From NCBI GenBank assembly GCA_016712985.1, contig JADJQA010000012.1, forward strand, positions 62,001 through 126,000: a DNA stretch of 64,000 bases, given 5' to 3'. Positions within the stretch are counted from its first letter, which is position 1. Every line of letters begins with the position of its first letter. The notes below the pieces were generated by a model. That model saw only the letters and a program-made list of their open reading frames with translations, was not told the DNA's origin and did no database searches. This DNA comes from Sulfuritalea sp. GTDB taxonomy: Bacteria; Pseudomonadota; Gammaproteobacteria; Burkholderiales; Rhodocyclaceae. This document shows, piece by piece, positions 35,538-45,075 of the stretch. Made by a program: the position numbers and the translations under genes.

Positions 35538-37061
35538 TCACGCGCATTTCGCCGCGCTTGCCTTGGCGTCGAGCTTGCCGGCCGCCAGCATCTCGTGCCA
35601 CACCGCCATCGCGGCCTCTTCGATCGGCTGCATGGCATGCTCGCCGTTGGGCTGGATGCCGGCGGCTTCCAGCTTGCCCCAGGGTTCATAGCCGATCCTC
35701 GAACAGAGCACCACTTCGCAGCCTGCGAGAACCTTTATGGTCCGGTCGAGTGTGAACTCGCCGTCGCCACAGGTTTCGTCGCCCGAACAGTAGGCATCGG
35801 CCTTGCGGTGGCCGACCAGGCGGGCGCCACCGGCCGAAGCCTCATAGACAAGGAACTCCCTGGCGTGGCCGAAGTGGATCGCCACCATTCCGTTTTTCGC
35901 CGCCACCGCCATCAGAACCGGGCGCCCGAGGGGCTTCTGCTCATCGGCACGGGGAATGAACCGGATGATCTGGGGCGCCACGGGCAAGGCCGGCGACAGG
36001 GGCGCATGAGCCCTGGCCCGCTTCGCCTGCAACTCGGCGCTTACCTTTTCACGAAACGCCGCGCGCACCAGCATCGCCGCTTCGTAGTCGATTTCCATGG
36101 CCTCGATCTTGTCCATCGTAAACTCGTCGCCGCGATCCTCGCCGAGCAGGCCGACCGCGTCGGCGCGGCACTGGCGGCAGTGGCGCATCATGTTCATGTC
36201 GCCCTCGCAGGCATCCTGCAGGGCCTTGAGTTCGGCGGGACTCGGGCTGCGCTGTCCCATCACGCCGTAGAAGGTGCCGTGTTCGGGCTCGGCGATCAGC
36301 GGCATGACGTTGTGCAGAAAGGCGCCCTTGGCCTTGACGATCCGCGACACTTCCTTGAGGTGTTCGTCATTGACGCCGGGGATCAGCACCGAGTTCACCT
36401 TGACCAGGATGCCTCGCGCCACCAGCATCTCCAGGCCCTTCTGTTGCTGCCCGATCAGTATCGCGGCGGCGTCGCGGCCATGGATGCGCTTGTTGTTCCA
36501 GAAAATCCACGGATAGATCTTGGCGCCCACGTCCGGGTCCACGCAGTTGATGGTGATGGTGACGTGGTCGATGTTGTGCCGGGCGAGTTCCTCGACGTGT
36601 TCGGGCAAGCTCAGGCCGTTGGTGGAAACGCAGAGCTTGATGTCGGGCGCCTTGGCCGACAACTGGCGGAAGGTTTCGAAGGTGCGCTCGGGATTTGCCA
36701 GCGGATCGCCGGGCCCGGCGATGCCGAGCACCGTCATCTGCGGAATCGTCGCGGCAACCGCGAGGGTCTTCTTCACCGCCTGGTCGGGCGTCAGCACCTC
36801 GGAAACGACACCGGGGCGCGATTCGTTGGCGCAGTCGTACTTGCGGTTGCAGTAGTGGCACTGGATATTGCAGGCCGGCGCCACCGCCACATGCATGCGG
36901 GCAAAGTAATGGTGGGCGTCCTCCGAATAGCACGGGTGGTCCTGCACCCTGGCGCGAAGGGCGTCCGCCATGCCGGCCATCTGGTCGCTGGTCGAGCCGC
37001 AACTGCCGGCGCTGCAGCCGCTGGCTTGCGGCGCTGGAGGTGCGATCACTGGAAGGTCCAC
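35538..37061 (-). CDS. nifB: radical SAM FeMo-cofactor biosynthesis protein NifB
   Basis: 507 residues. The radical-SAM motif is ACNIQCHYC (Cys64, 68, 71), followed by AGPGDPLANPE. A CRQCRADAVGLLGED segment carries the further cysteines that hold auxiliary clusters. The C-terminal domain (about 395-490) is the NifX-like cofactor-binding domain (FGHAREFLVYEA, CEVVLCSRIGYEPWG). NifB makes NifB-co, the 8Fe core of FeMo-co. The GTG start has GGAG nine bases upstream. A sigma-54 promoter and NifA site precede it, and six further genes follow on the same strand. Confidence 0.97.
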   Translation of the reverse strand: MDLPVIAPPAPQASGCSAGSCGSTSDQMAGMADALRARVQDHPCYSEDAHHYFARMHVAVAPACNIQCHYCNRKYDCANESRPGVVSEVLTPDQAVKKTLAVAATIPQMTVLGIAGPGDPLANPERTFETFRQLSAKAPDIKLCVSTNGLSLPEHVEELARHNIDHVTITINCVDPDVGAKIYPWIFWNNKRIHGRDAAAILIGQQQKGLEMLVARGILVKVNSVLIPGVNDEHLKEVSRIVKAKGAFLHNVMPLIAEPEHGTFYGVMGQRSPSPAELKALQDACEGDMNMMRHCRQCRADAVGLLGEDRGDEFTMDKIEAMEIDYEAAMLVRAAFREKVSAELQAKRARAHAPLSPALPVAPQIIRFIPRADEQKPLGRPVLMAVAAKNGMVAIHFGHAREFLVYEASAGGARLVGHRKADAYCSGDETCGDGEFTLDRTIKVLAGCEVVLCSRIGYEPWGKLEAAGIQPNGEHAMQPIEEAAMAVWHEMLAAGKLDAKASAAKCA

Positions 37062-37095
37062 GAGGTATCTCCGCGGGAAGGGTCAGCTTCCTTCC

Positions 37096-37111
37096 AGCAA
37101 CGCCTGTGCCA
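37096..37111 (-). promoter_or_regulatory. sigma-54 promoter of the nifB operon
   Basis: On the minus strand TGGCACAGGCGTTGCT, a full match to TGGCAC-N5-TTGC. The predicted transcription start is near 37085, 24 bases before the nifB start codon. Confidence 0.88.
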
Positions 37112-37151
37112 GGCGCTAACTCATTGATTCATCACTACCGGAGAGCGCGAT

Positions 37152-37167
37152 TGTCGGAAAAGCCACA
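37152..37167. promoter_or_regulatory. NifA upstream activator site for nifB
   Basis: TGT-N10-ACA with spacer CGGAAAAGCC, centred about 74 bases upstream of the predicted nifB transcription start. The spacer begins CGG like the nifH site. Confidence 0.75.
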
Positions 37168-37444
37168 AGTGCTCGTCCGTAACACTGCACACCCCGTCCT
37201 GAAACTCGCCGGCATTGATTCCTCCAGGGGCTGCCAGCTTGCTGGACTCGTCATCATGAAAAACCGTGAAATCACATTCCATCTCATGCTGCTGGTGCTG
37301 CTTCTGCTGGGCGGGACACCCGATGAGCACGCCGAGGATGACGCCCATGTCCATCGGCTTGCCCAGCGCGGCCGCCGCCCACGTCATGCTCGCCCGCTAC
37401 CGAGAGTACGACGGCGGAAGCCGCCAAGCGACAACCGCAGAGGA
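37168..37444. other. spacer between nifB control region and ynfA, no confident gene
   Basis: A minus-strand frame of 88 codons (37121-37387) opens MTWAAAALGKPMDMGVILG, but it lacks a recognisable family and runs through the NifA site, so I do not call it. Nothing else is seen. Confidence 0.35.
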
Positions 37445-37777
37445 CTACACATTCCTTGGCGCGAACATGATGATTGCCATCCCCACCAATGCGACCAAAG
37501 ACCCGGCAATGTCCCAGGCGGTGGGCTTGATCCCGTCAACGGCCCACAGCCACAGAATCGCGACGAAAATGTACGCGCCGCCGTAGGCCGCATATACCCG
37601 CCCCGCCGCTGCGGGATGAAGTGAGAGCAGCCACGCGAAAAGCGCGAGGCTCAGAGCGGCCGGAACAAGCAGCCAAATGCTTTTGCCCTCCTTGAGCCAA
37701 AGGTACGGAAGGTAACAGCCGACGATTTCCGCCACAGCCGTGATGAGGAACAGCAGGACGGTTTTCAGTTCAAACAT
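37445..37777 (-). CDS. ynfA: YnfA/UPF0060 small membrane protein
   Basis: 110 residues with four predicted membrane helices (about 5-23, 31-49, 61-79 and 86-104). The family signatures AEIVGCYLPYLWL, GRVYAAYGGAYIFVAILWLW and PTAWDIAGS are present. YnfA belongs to the small multidrug resistance-like superfamily and its transport role is putative. The start at 37777 was chosen by family length; the longer frame upstream has no support. Confidence 0.9.
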   Translation of the reverse strand: MFELKTVLLFLITAVAEIVGCYLPYLWLKEGKSIWLLVPAALSLALFAWLLSLHPAAAGRVYAAYGGAYIFVAILWLWAVDGIKPTAWDIAGSLVALVGMAIIMFAPRNV

Positions 37778-38020
37778 GCCGATGGCCCCTGAATGCAGTA
37801 CCGGCCGGAAAGGGTACGTGTATCGATCCCGGCACGAAGCCTTCACCGAACACCGGCGCGAAAGGTCCGGCAATATCGAAATTGAACACGTCCCTTGATT
37901 CGGGCAGCATTCATGATCGTAGCCGATGCCAGGCGCGCAACCGGGGCCTCGGGCCGGACCGCTCCAAGTAGAATGTGGCCCTCGCCGGATTCGCCCGGCT
38001 CATCCACCGGTTGCCCTTCC

Positions 38021-39652
38021 ATGCTCGTCGCATCAAACGTCACCATTCAGTTCGGCGCCAAACCGCTTTTTGAAAACGTCTCGGTCAAATTCGGCGAAGG
38101 CAACCGCTACGGCCTGATCGGCGCCAACGGCTCGGGCAAGACCACCTTCATGAAGATCCTTGCCGGCGTGCTGGAGCCGTCCGCCGGCAATGTTGCGCTC
38201 GACACCGGCGAACGCATGGCCTACCTGAAGCAGGACCAGTTCGGTTACGAGAATCTGCGCGTGCTCGACGTGGTGATGATGGGCCATGCCGAAATGTGGG
38301 CCTGCATGTCGGAGCGCGACGCGATCTACGCCAACCCCGACGCGAGCGAAGACGACTACATGCGCGCGGCGAACCTGGAATCGCATTTCGCCGAGTACGA
38401 CGGTTACACCGCCGAATCGCGCGCGGGCGAGCTGCTGCTGGGCGCCGGAATTCCCATCGAAAAGCACTTTGGCCCGATGAGCGAAGTGGCGCCGGGCTGG
38501 AAACTGCGCGTGCTGCTGGTGCAGGCGCTGTTCGCCAACCCGGACATCCTGCTGCTCGACGAGCCGACCAACAACCTCGACATCAACACCATCAGGTGGC
38601 TGGAGGACATCCTCAACGAACGCGAGAGCACCATGATCATCATCTCGCATGATCGCCATTTCCTCAACCAGGTCTGCACCCACATGGCTGACCTGGACTA
38701 CGGCACGATCAAGGTCTACGGAGGCAATTACGACGACTTCATGGAGGCCTCGACCATGGCGCGCGAACGCCAGGTCTCGGCCAACGCCAAGGCGAAGGAA
38801 CGCGTCGCCGACTTGCAAGGCTTCGTGCGCCGCTTCTCGGCCAACAAGTCGAAGGCGCGCCAGGCCACCAGCCGGTTGAAACTGATCGAGAAGATCCGGC
38901 CGGAAGACATCAAGCCCTCGTCGCGCCAGTATCCGTGGATCCGCTTCGACTACGACGAGAAGGAAAAGCTGCATCGCCTGGCCTGCGAGATCGAGAACCT
39001 CGGCTTCGGCTACGAGCCCAAGGTGCCGATCATCAAGTCGTTGTCGATGAGCATCGAGGCCGGCGACAAGCTCGCCATCATCGGTGAGAACGGCGTCGGC
39101 AAGACGACCTTGCTGCGCCTGCTGGCCGGCGAGAAGCTGGGTGGTCTGACGCCGCTGGGCGGCAAGGTGAAGTGGGCGGAGAAGGCCCGGCCCGGCGTTT
39201 TCCACCAGGACCACGCCGCCGATTTCGCCGACAAGACGCCGCTCACTGAATGGATCGTGCAGTGGGTGCGCGCCGGCGGCTATGAGGGTGGCGATGTCGA
39301 AACCCTGGTGCGCGGCACGCTGGGCCGGCTGCTGTTCTCCGGCGACGAGGCGAAGAAGCCGGTGAACGTGATTTCCGGCGGCGAACAGGGACGCATGCTG
39401 TTCGGCAAGCTGATGCTGCTGCGGAACAACGTGCTGCTGATGGATGAGCCGACCAACCACCTCGACATGGAGTCCATCGAATCGCTCAACACTGCGCTGG
39501 AAAAATACAACGGCACCCTGATTTTCGTCTCGCATGACCGCGAGTTCGTTTCGTCGCTCGCGACCCGCATCATCGACATCAAGCCGAACCGGACCATCAT
39601 CGATTACCGCGGCAGCTACGAGGAATACCTGGCCAGCCAGGGATTGGGATGA
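38021..39652 (+). CDS. ABC-F ATPase, YbiT-like
   Basis: 543 residues with two ATP-binding cassettes: Walker A GANGSGKTT (about 35-43) and GENGVGKTT (about 350), and Walker B LLLDEPTNNLD and LLMDEPTNHLD. The linker with ARERQVSANAKAKERVADLQ is the ABC-F P-site tRNA-interaction region. The second cassette has the GGEQGRMLF signature. ABC-F proteins act on ribosomes during translation and carry no membrane domains. The closest subgroup by motifs is YbiT. The start at 38021 gives the conserved MLVASNVTIQFG opening. Confidence 0.9.
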   Translation: MLVASNVTIQFGAKPLFENVSVKFGEGNRYGLIGANGSGKTTFMKILAGVLEPSAGNVALDTGERMAYLKQDQFGYENLRVLDVVMMGHAEMWACMSERDAIYANPDASEDDYMRAANLESHFAEYDGYTAESRAGELLLGAGIPIEKHFGPMSEVAPGWKLRVLLVQALFANPDILLLDEPTNNLDINTIRWLEDILNERESTMIIISHDRHFLNQVCTHMADLDYGTIKVYGGNYDDFMEASTMARERQVSANAKAKERVADLQGFVRRFSANKSKARQATSRLKLIEKIRPEDIKPSSRQYPWIRFDYDEKEKLHRLACEIENLGFGYEPKVPIIKSLSMSIEAGDKLAIIGENGVGKTTLLRLLAGEKLGGLTPLGGKVKWAEKARPGVFHQDHAADFADKTPLTEWIVQWVRAGGYEGGDVETLVRGTLGRLLFSGDEAKKPVNVISGGEQGRMLFGKLMLLRNNVLLMDEPTNHLDMESIESLNTALEKYNGTLIFVSHDREFVSSLATRIIDIKPNRTIIDYRGSYEEYLASQGLG

Positions 39653-39764
39653 AACGATGCTTCCGGCTAGAGGCGAATTCGCGATGAGTCCGATCATCAC
39701 GAGAACGCGTCGCCGATCCGGCTGCTTTGAGCAGGAATAGCCGCCGCCCGATGCCGAGAATTGG

Positions 39765-40982
39765 ATGATGGAACCGAGAACCTTTGAATTGACTGTCGAC
39801 AGTGATGGCAATGCCAGCGCCGGCCAAGGAGTACTGGCGGCCTATGTTCCCGCCTCCGACCACAGTCCGCCGGTAAGCCTGCTGGCCTGCGATCCGCGGC
39901 ACGAGCCGGGCAAGTCGATCAACGAGCTGGCGCCGGCGGTGATGGCCCATATACGGGCACGGGTTGAAGAGGATTCCCCCCACTGGCGCTGGACGATAAT
40001 CGATTCGATAGGCCGATTCAACCAAGCCGTGCCCAAATGGCGCACCGGCGCCCATCCCGACGTAGCTTTCGAGCGCTTTCCCCGCGGATTGACGATCGAC
40101 GCCTTCTTCAGCGCGACCGGCGCCGGGGGCGAGGCGGCCATGGAAATGCTGTCGGCCATGGTCGAGACCCCCCGCACGTCGGATCAGACGCCCAGTGAAC
40201 GCGAGTTTCTCGAAGCAGTGGAAGTGCATGGCAATCTGCCCGCGCCGGGGTCCATCTTCCAGAAGGTCGACGCAGCGGTCGCTGATGGCGACGCGCGTTT
40301 GATCGCCAGCGCAATCCAGCCCGATCCCGCGCTGTCAATGGCGCTGATCAGTTCCGCCAACGCGGCGCGCTTTGCGGCAGCCGGCAAGACCGCCTCGGTA
40401 CCCCAAGCCGTAATCCGTCTCGGTACCGGTTTCGTGCGCCGTGTCGTGTTCGTCGCCGAGATGATGGAGCGGTATCAGCAGGGGGCCTGCCCGACGTTTG
40501 ACTATCGCCAGTTCTGGATGAATTCGATTGCATCCGGTGCATCGATGAAAGCCTTGATGCCGAGCTACGAGATACCCGAGAAATTTGCCGACGATGCCTT
40601 TACCATCGGCCTGGTGGCCGGGATCGGCTGGCTGGCCATCGCCGAGACCTTTCCCGGATTGATGACGGCTTATGTGGCACGCTGCCGTGGCGCCGACCCT
40701 ATTACCAAGTCTCGAGCGCAGCGGGAGATCTTCCCCTGCGCAATCCGCAGCGTGTCCGAACGATATCTCGAACGCTACTGCTTCCCCAGGACCGTGCTGC
40801 AGGCCATTGCCGGCCATACCGACGGGGATCGCCGCTGGTATGACTGCCTGGCCCAGGCGATGCGCGTGGCGCAGTCGCTGGCACCCTTCGACTGCATTGC
40901 GGTGCCGACGACGATTCCGGTGCCCGATGCCTGTCGTGAAGAATGGGATCGCTGGAAAAGCGCGCTCTGCGTCTTGCGCTGA
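39765..40982 (+). CDS. HDOD-domain signalling protein
   Basis: 405 residues. The C-terminal half (about 150-350) is an HDOD domain: LPAPGSIFQKVDAAVADGDA, IQPDPALSMALISSANAA and AVIRLGTGFVRRVVF. The N-terminal part has no clear family. HDOD domains resemble degenerate HD phosphohydrolases and usually act as signalling scaffolds. It lies between two ABC-F genes, with short gaps (112 and 30 bases) on the same strand, so co-transcription is possible. Confidence 0.8.
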   Translation: MMEPRTFELTVDSDGNASAGQGVLAAYVPASDHSPPVSLLACDPRHEPGKSINELAPAVMAHIRARVEEDSPHWRWTIIDSIGRFNQAVPKWRTGAHPDVAFERFPRGLTIDAFFSATGAGGEAAMEMLSAMVETPRTSDQTPSEREFLEAVEVHGNLPAPGSIFQKVDAAVADGDARLIASAIQPDPALSMALISSANAARFAAAGKTASVPQAVIRLGTGFVRRVVFVAEMMERYQQGACPTFDYRQFWMNSIASGASMKALMPSYEIPEKFADDAFTIGLVAGIGWLAIAETFPGLMTAYVARCRGADPITKSRAQREIFPCAIRSVSERYLERYCFPRTVLQAIAGHTDGDRRWYDCLAQAMRVAQSLAPFDCIAVPTTIPVPDACREEWDRWKSALCVLR

Positions 40983-41012
40983 AGTGTTCGCCGACCCCAC
41001 CCGAAGGCTTTC

Positions 41013-42980
41013 ATGATCCTGTTGCGCGATCTGGGTTTTTCCCGCAATGGCGAGGCGTTGGTCACCGGCGCGTCGCTGCAACTGCATCCGGGCTGGAAAG
41101 TCGGCCTGACGGGCGCCAACGGCTGCGGCAAATCCTCCTTCCTTGGCCTTTTGCGCGGCGAGCTGCACGCCGATCGCGGCGATCTGGAACGGCCGAATGG
41201 CTGGGTGCTGGCGCACGTCGCCCAGGAAACGCCGGCGCTGCCCGATGCGGCGCTCGACTTCGTGCTCGACGGCGATGTCGAACTGCGCCAGATCGAGCGC
41301 GACCTTGCCGCCGCGGAAGCGCATCACGACGACCACCATGCCGGCGAACAGATCGGCCTGCTGCACTCGCGGCTTTCCGAGATCGATGGTTACGCGGCGC
41401 CGGCGCGCGCCGCTGCGCTGATGCATGGTCTCGGCTTCGCGGACGCGGATTCCGCGCGTCCGGTGGCGGAGTTCTCCGGCGGCTGGCGCGTGCGCCTGAA
41501 CCTGGCCCGCGCGCTGATGTGCCGCTCCGACCTGCTGCTGCTCGACGAGCCGACCAACCATCTCGACCTCGACGCGATCATCTGGCTCGAAGAATGGCTG
41601 AAGGGCTACCCTGGCACGCTGATCCTGATTTCGCACGACCGCGATTTCCTCGATGTCATCACCAGCCACATCCTGGCCATCGAAGCCGGCAAGATGCAGT
41701 TGTTCACGGGCAACTACTCGGCCTGCGAACGCGCCCGCGCCGAGCGCCTGGCCAACGACCTGGCGCTGGCGGCCAAGCAGCGCCGGGAAGCGGCGCATCT
41801 GCAAAGCTACATCGACCGCTTCCGCGCCAAGGCTTCAAAGGCGCGCCAGGCGCAAAGCCGGATCAAGATGCTGGCGCGCATGGGCGAAATCGCCGCCGCC
41901 CACGTCGACACGCCATTCAGTTTCAGCTTTCCGGAACCGGCTGCCTTCTCCGATCCTCTGCTGCTGGTCGATAGCGCAAGAGTCGGCTATGACGCAGCGG
42001 CGGCGCCAATCTTCGACAAGCTCACCTTCACCCTGCGCCCTGACAGCCGCGTCGGCCTGCTCGGGCGAAATGGCGCCGGCAAGTCGACACTGATGAAGTT
42101 GCTGGCCGGGGAGCTGCGTCCGCAAGCCGGCGTGCGCGAAGAAGGGCGCAACCTGAAGCTCGGCTACTTCGCCCAGCACCAGCTCGAACAACTGCGCCCG
42201 GCCGAATCGCCGCTGTGGCACATGATCAAGCTGGAGCCGCGGACCCGCGAGCAGGACCTGCGCGGCTACCTCGGCGGCTTCGATTTTCGCGGCAACATGG
42301 TGGACGCCCCCTGCGGGCGCTTCTCCGGCGGTGAAAAGTCGCGCCTGGCGCTGGCGCTGATGATCCGTACGGCACCGAACCTGCTGCTGCTGGACGAGCC
42401 GACCAACCACCTCGACCTCGAAATGCGCGAGGCGCTGACCATCGCCCTGCAGGAGACCGAGGCCGGCATGGTGCTGGTCTCGCACGATCGCCATCTGCTG
42501 CGCGCCACCTGCGACGAGCTCTGGCTGGTGGCGAACGGCAAGGTGACGCCCTTCGACGGCGACCTCGACGACTATGCCGACTGGCTCAACCAGTCGCGCG
42601 CCGCCGAGAAATCTGCCGAGCGCGAGAAAAGCCAACGGTGCAGGAACGGCGAAGCCGGCGATGCACGCAAAGCGCCGGTGCCAAAGCCAGCCACGGAGTC
42701 CGCGCCGGCACGTTCTGCATCCCCGGATTCGCGCTCGGCTGGGGGGCAACGGCGGCCGCTGCTCAAGGAGAGCGGAAAGCTAGAACAGCAGCTCGCCATT
42801 TGGCAGGACGAGCTCAAATTGCTGGAAACCCGGCTCGCCGACCAGGCGCTTTATGCCAGCGCGGACAGCCGCCTGCTGGACGAGCTCAGCCTGCGCCAAG
42901 GCCAGTTGGCGCAGAATATCGAAGCGGCGGAATCGCGCTGGCTGGCGATTCACGAACTGCTCGAGGGCAGTCGGGAGTAG
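41013..42980 (+). CDS. ABC-F ATPase, YheS-like
   Basis: 655 residues. Walker A motifs GANGCGKSS and GRNGAGKST, Walker B LLLDEPTNHLDLD (twice), and signature sequences EFSGGWRVRLNLA and RFSGGEKSRLALA. The interdomain linker (about 240-300) is Arg/Lys rich. A C-terminal extension (about 530-655) is low-complexity and then a coiled coil (LEQQLAIWQDELKLLETRLA), as in YheS/Uup. It is predicted to bind the ribosomal E-site region and help with stalled peptides. It is 30 bases after the HDOD gene. Confidence 0.92.
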   Translation: MILLRDLGFSRNGEALVTGASLQLHPGWKVGLTGANGCGKSSFLGLLRGELHADRGDLERPNGWVLAHVAQETPALPDAALDFVLDGDVELRQIERDLAAAEAHHDDHHAGEQIGLLHSRLSEIDGYAAPARAAALMHGLGFADADSARPVAEFSGGWRVRLNLARALMCRSDLLLLDEPTNHLDLDAIIWLEEWLKGYPGTLILISHDRDFLDVITSHILAIEAGKMQLFTGNYSACERARAERLANDLALAAKQRREAAHLQSYIDRFRAKASKARQAQSRIKMLARMGEIAAAHVDTPFSFSFPEPAAFSDPLLLVDSARVGYDAAAAPIFDKLTFTLRPDSRVGLLGRNGAGKSTLMKLLAGELRPQAGVREEGRNLKLGYFAQHQLEQLRPAESPLWHMIKLEPRTREQDLRGYLGGFDFRGNMVDAPCGRFSGGEKSRLALALMIRTAPNLLLLDEPTNHLDLEMREALTIALQETEAGMVLVSHDRHLLRATCDELWLVANGKVTPFDGDLDDYADWLNQSRAAEKSAEREKSQRCRNGEAGDARKAPVPKPATESAPARSASPDSRSAGGQRRPLLKESGKLEQQLAIWQDELKLLETRLADQALYASADSRLLDELSLRQGQLAQNIEAAESRWLAIHELLEGSRE

Positions 42981-43018
42981 TTCCCTCACTAACGTGAAAT
43001 ATCGAATAGCCTCTCATT

Positions 43019-43085
43019 CGTCGTTCCCGCGAGAGCGGGAACCCGGAACCGCAACACGCTGGATTCCGGCTTTCGCCGGAATGAC
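43019..43085. repeat. GTCATTCC-type palindromic repeat element, copy 3
   Basis: Left arm CGTCGTTCCCGCGAGAGCGGGAACCC, right arm CTGGATTCCGGC with CGCCGGAATGACG. It sits between the YheS-like and PaiB-like genes. Confidence 0.65.
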
Positions 43086-43203
43086 GAGATTTGCATCAGG
43101 AGATCCAAGTGGCGGCAAGAACCCCGAAAACCAATAGCGGGCAAGGCAAGCTCGCGCCCGCCGGGCCTGGAAGCGCGGCGAAACGGCCGGCGTACTGATC
43201 CCG

Positions 43204-43839
43204 ATGTACCTGCCCGCACATTTCGAAGAAACCCGCAGCGAGGTGCTGCACGCGCTGATGCGTGACCATCCCTTCGCCACGCTGATCGCGCACGGCGCCG
43301 ATGGCCTGGCCGCGCATCATCTGCCGCTGCATTTCGCTCCCAAGGTCGCCCCGATGGGGGCGCTGCAAGGCCATGTCGCCCGCGCCAACCCATTGTGGCG
43401 GGAATCGGCGAATGCAGAGGTGCTGGTGATCTTCCACGGCCCGCAGGCCTATGTCACGCCATCCTGGTACGCCACCAAACGCGAGCATGGCAAGGCCGTG
43501 CCAACCTGGAACTATGCGGTGGTGCACGCGCACGGCCGGCTGCGCACGCTCGATGATCCGGCCTGGTTGCGCGGGCAACTGGAAACCCTCGTCACCCGTC
43601 ACGAGGCCGACTTTGCCGAACCCTGGCGGATCGCCGACGCGCCGCCCGATTACATCGACAGGATGCTGGTGGCCATCGTCGGCATCGAGATCGCCATCAC
43701 CAGGCTCAGAGGCAAGTGGAAGATCAGCCAGAACCAGCCGCAGGCCAATCGGGCCGGGGTGGTGGCCGGTCTGCACCAGCAGGGGACAGCCGATGCCATG
43801 CGGATGGCCGCGCTGGTCGCCGACACCTTGAAGCCTTGA
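43204..43839 (+). CDS. PaiB-type FMN-binding negative transcriptional regulator
   Basis: 211 residues covering the whole PaiB family: MYLPAHFEETR start, HGADGLAAHHLPLHF, YVTPSWYATKREHGKAVPTW (FMN-site region) and KWKISQNQPQANRAGVV near the end. In Bacillus PaiB represses sporulation and degradative-enzyme genes; in proteobacteria the role is poorly known and may be as a flavin-dependent enzyme. Its stop overlaps the TTG start of the next gene. Confidence 0.88.
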   Translation: MYLPAHFEETRSEVLHALMRDHPFATLIAHGADGLAAHHLPLHFAPKVAPMGALQGHVARANPLWRESANAEVLVIFHGPQAYVTPSWYATKREHGKAVPTWNYAVVHAHGRLRTLDDPAWLRGQLETLVTRHEADFAEPWRIADAPPDYIDRMLVAIVGIEIAITRLRGKWKISQNQPQANRAGVVAGLHQQGTADAMRMAALVADTLKP

Positions 43840-45044
43840 AGCTCAAGCCAGCCGATCTGCCCGAGCCGTCCGCCGATGCGCGGGCCGCCAGCGAGGCGTT
43901 GACACGCATCATCGCCGCCGAAATCGCCGCTCGCGGCGGCTGGATATCCTTCGCCCGCTACATGGAACTGGCGCTGTATGCACCCGGCCTGGGCTATTAC
44001 AGCGGCGGCTCGCGCAAATTCGGCGTGGAGGGCGACTTCCTCACGGCGCCAGAGCTGACGCCGCTATATGGCCAGGCGCTGGCGCGGCAGGTGGCGCAGG
44101 TCCTCGCCGCCTCCAGCCCGCTGGTGATCGAAGCCGGCGCCGGCAGCGGAAGGCTGGCGGCGGACCTGCTGGCGGCGCTCGACGCACGGGGTTGCGCTCC
44201 CGAGCGCTACCAGATACTCGAACTTTCCGGCGAGTTGCGCGCGCGCCAGCAGGCGACGCTAAGTGAGCACGCGCCGGGCTTCGCCGGCCGCGTCGAGTGG
44301 CTGGAAGAGCTCCCGGAGCGCTTTTCGGGCTGCCTGGTGGGCAACGAAGTGCTCGACGCCATGCCGACCCATGCCGTGCGCTGGACCGACGAGGCGCCGG
44401 AGCACGCCGTCATGGAACGCGGTGTCGGACTGGCGGACGAGCGGCTGGTAGTGGCCGAACGCCCGGCCTTTGGCGCGCTGCTGGCTGCCGCCAACGCGCT
44501 GCCGGTGGTCGCGCCGTATCGCGGCGAGGTCAGCCTCGCCGTCCGCAGTTGGGTTGCGGAGCTGGCGCGACGCCTGGAAAAAGGCGCGCTGCTGCTGATC
44601 GACTACGGCCTGCCGCGCCATGAGCTTTACCACCCGCAACGCGACGGCGGCACGCTGCGCTGCCATTACCGTCACCGGGTGCATGAAGATCCGTTCTGGT
44701 TCCCCGGCCTGTCGGACATCACTTCGCATGTCGACTTCACCGCGCTGGCCGAGGCCGGGTTCGATGTCGGACTCGATGTGCTGGGCTACACCACCCAGGC
44801 CAACTTCCTGATCAACTGCGGGATCGCCGAATTGCTGCTGGAAGAGAGGGATACGCTAGGCATTTTGCCGGGACTCGGCGCCGGGGACGCGACGGGGACC
44901 ACCAGGCTGCTGGCGCGCGGCGCCGTCAATGTGCTGATTTCGCCCAACGAAATGGGCGAGCTGTTCAAGGTGATCGCCCTGGGGCGAGGCGTGCCGGGCC
45001 CGCTGGTCGGCTTCAGCCGCGGCGACCGGGTGCATGCCCTGTGA
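43836..45044 (+). CDS. MidA/NDUFAF7-type SAM-dependent methyltransferase
   Basis: 402 residues of the COG1565 family: RYMELALYAPGLGYYSGG near the N-terminus, the SAM loop VIEAGAGSGRLAADLLAAL, YQILELSGELRARQ, GNEVLDAMPTHAV and HVDFTALAEAGFDV. The mitochondrial relative methylates an arginine of complex I subunit NDUFS2; the bacterial target is unknown. A TTG start at 43836 overlapping the PaiB stop is preferred because it gives the usual N-terminal length; upstream codons lie inside paiB. Confidence 0.87.
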   Translation: MKLKPADLPEPSADARAASEALTRIIAAEIAARGGWISFARYMELALYAPGLGYYSGGSRKFGVEGDFLTAPELTPLYGQALARQVAQVLAASSPLVIEAGAGSGRLAADLLAALDARGCAPERYQILELSGELRARQQATLSEHAPGFAGRVEWLEELPERFSGCLVGNEVLDAMPTHAVRWTDEAPEHAVMERGVGLADERLVVAERPAFGALLAAANALPVVAPYRGEVSLAVRSWVAELARRLEKGALLLIDYGLPRHELYHPQRDGGTLRCHYRHRVHEDPFWFPGLSDITSHVDFTALAEAGFDVGLDVLGYTTQANFLINCGIAELLLEERDTLGILPGLGAGDATGTTRLLARGAVNVLISPNEMGELFKVIALGRGVPGPLVGFSRGDRVHAL

Positions 45045-45075
45045 TTGGATACGAACTGACCAAACGGAGAACAAG

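Noticed and set aside
37121..37387. 88-codon minus-strand frame upstream of nifB
   Set aside because: It has no recognisable family and runs through the NifA site; possible but not supported.
38033..39811. 592-codon minus-strand frame opposite the YbiT-like ATPase
   Set aside because: The plus strand has Walker A/B and signature motifs in both cassettes; the antisense frame has no family resemblance.
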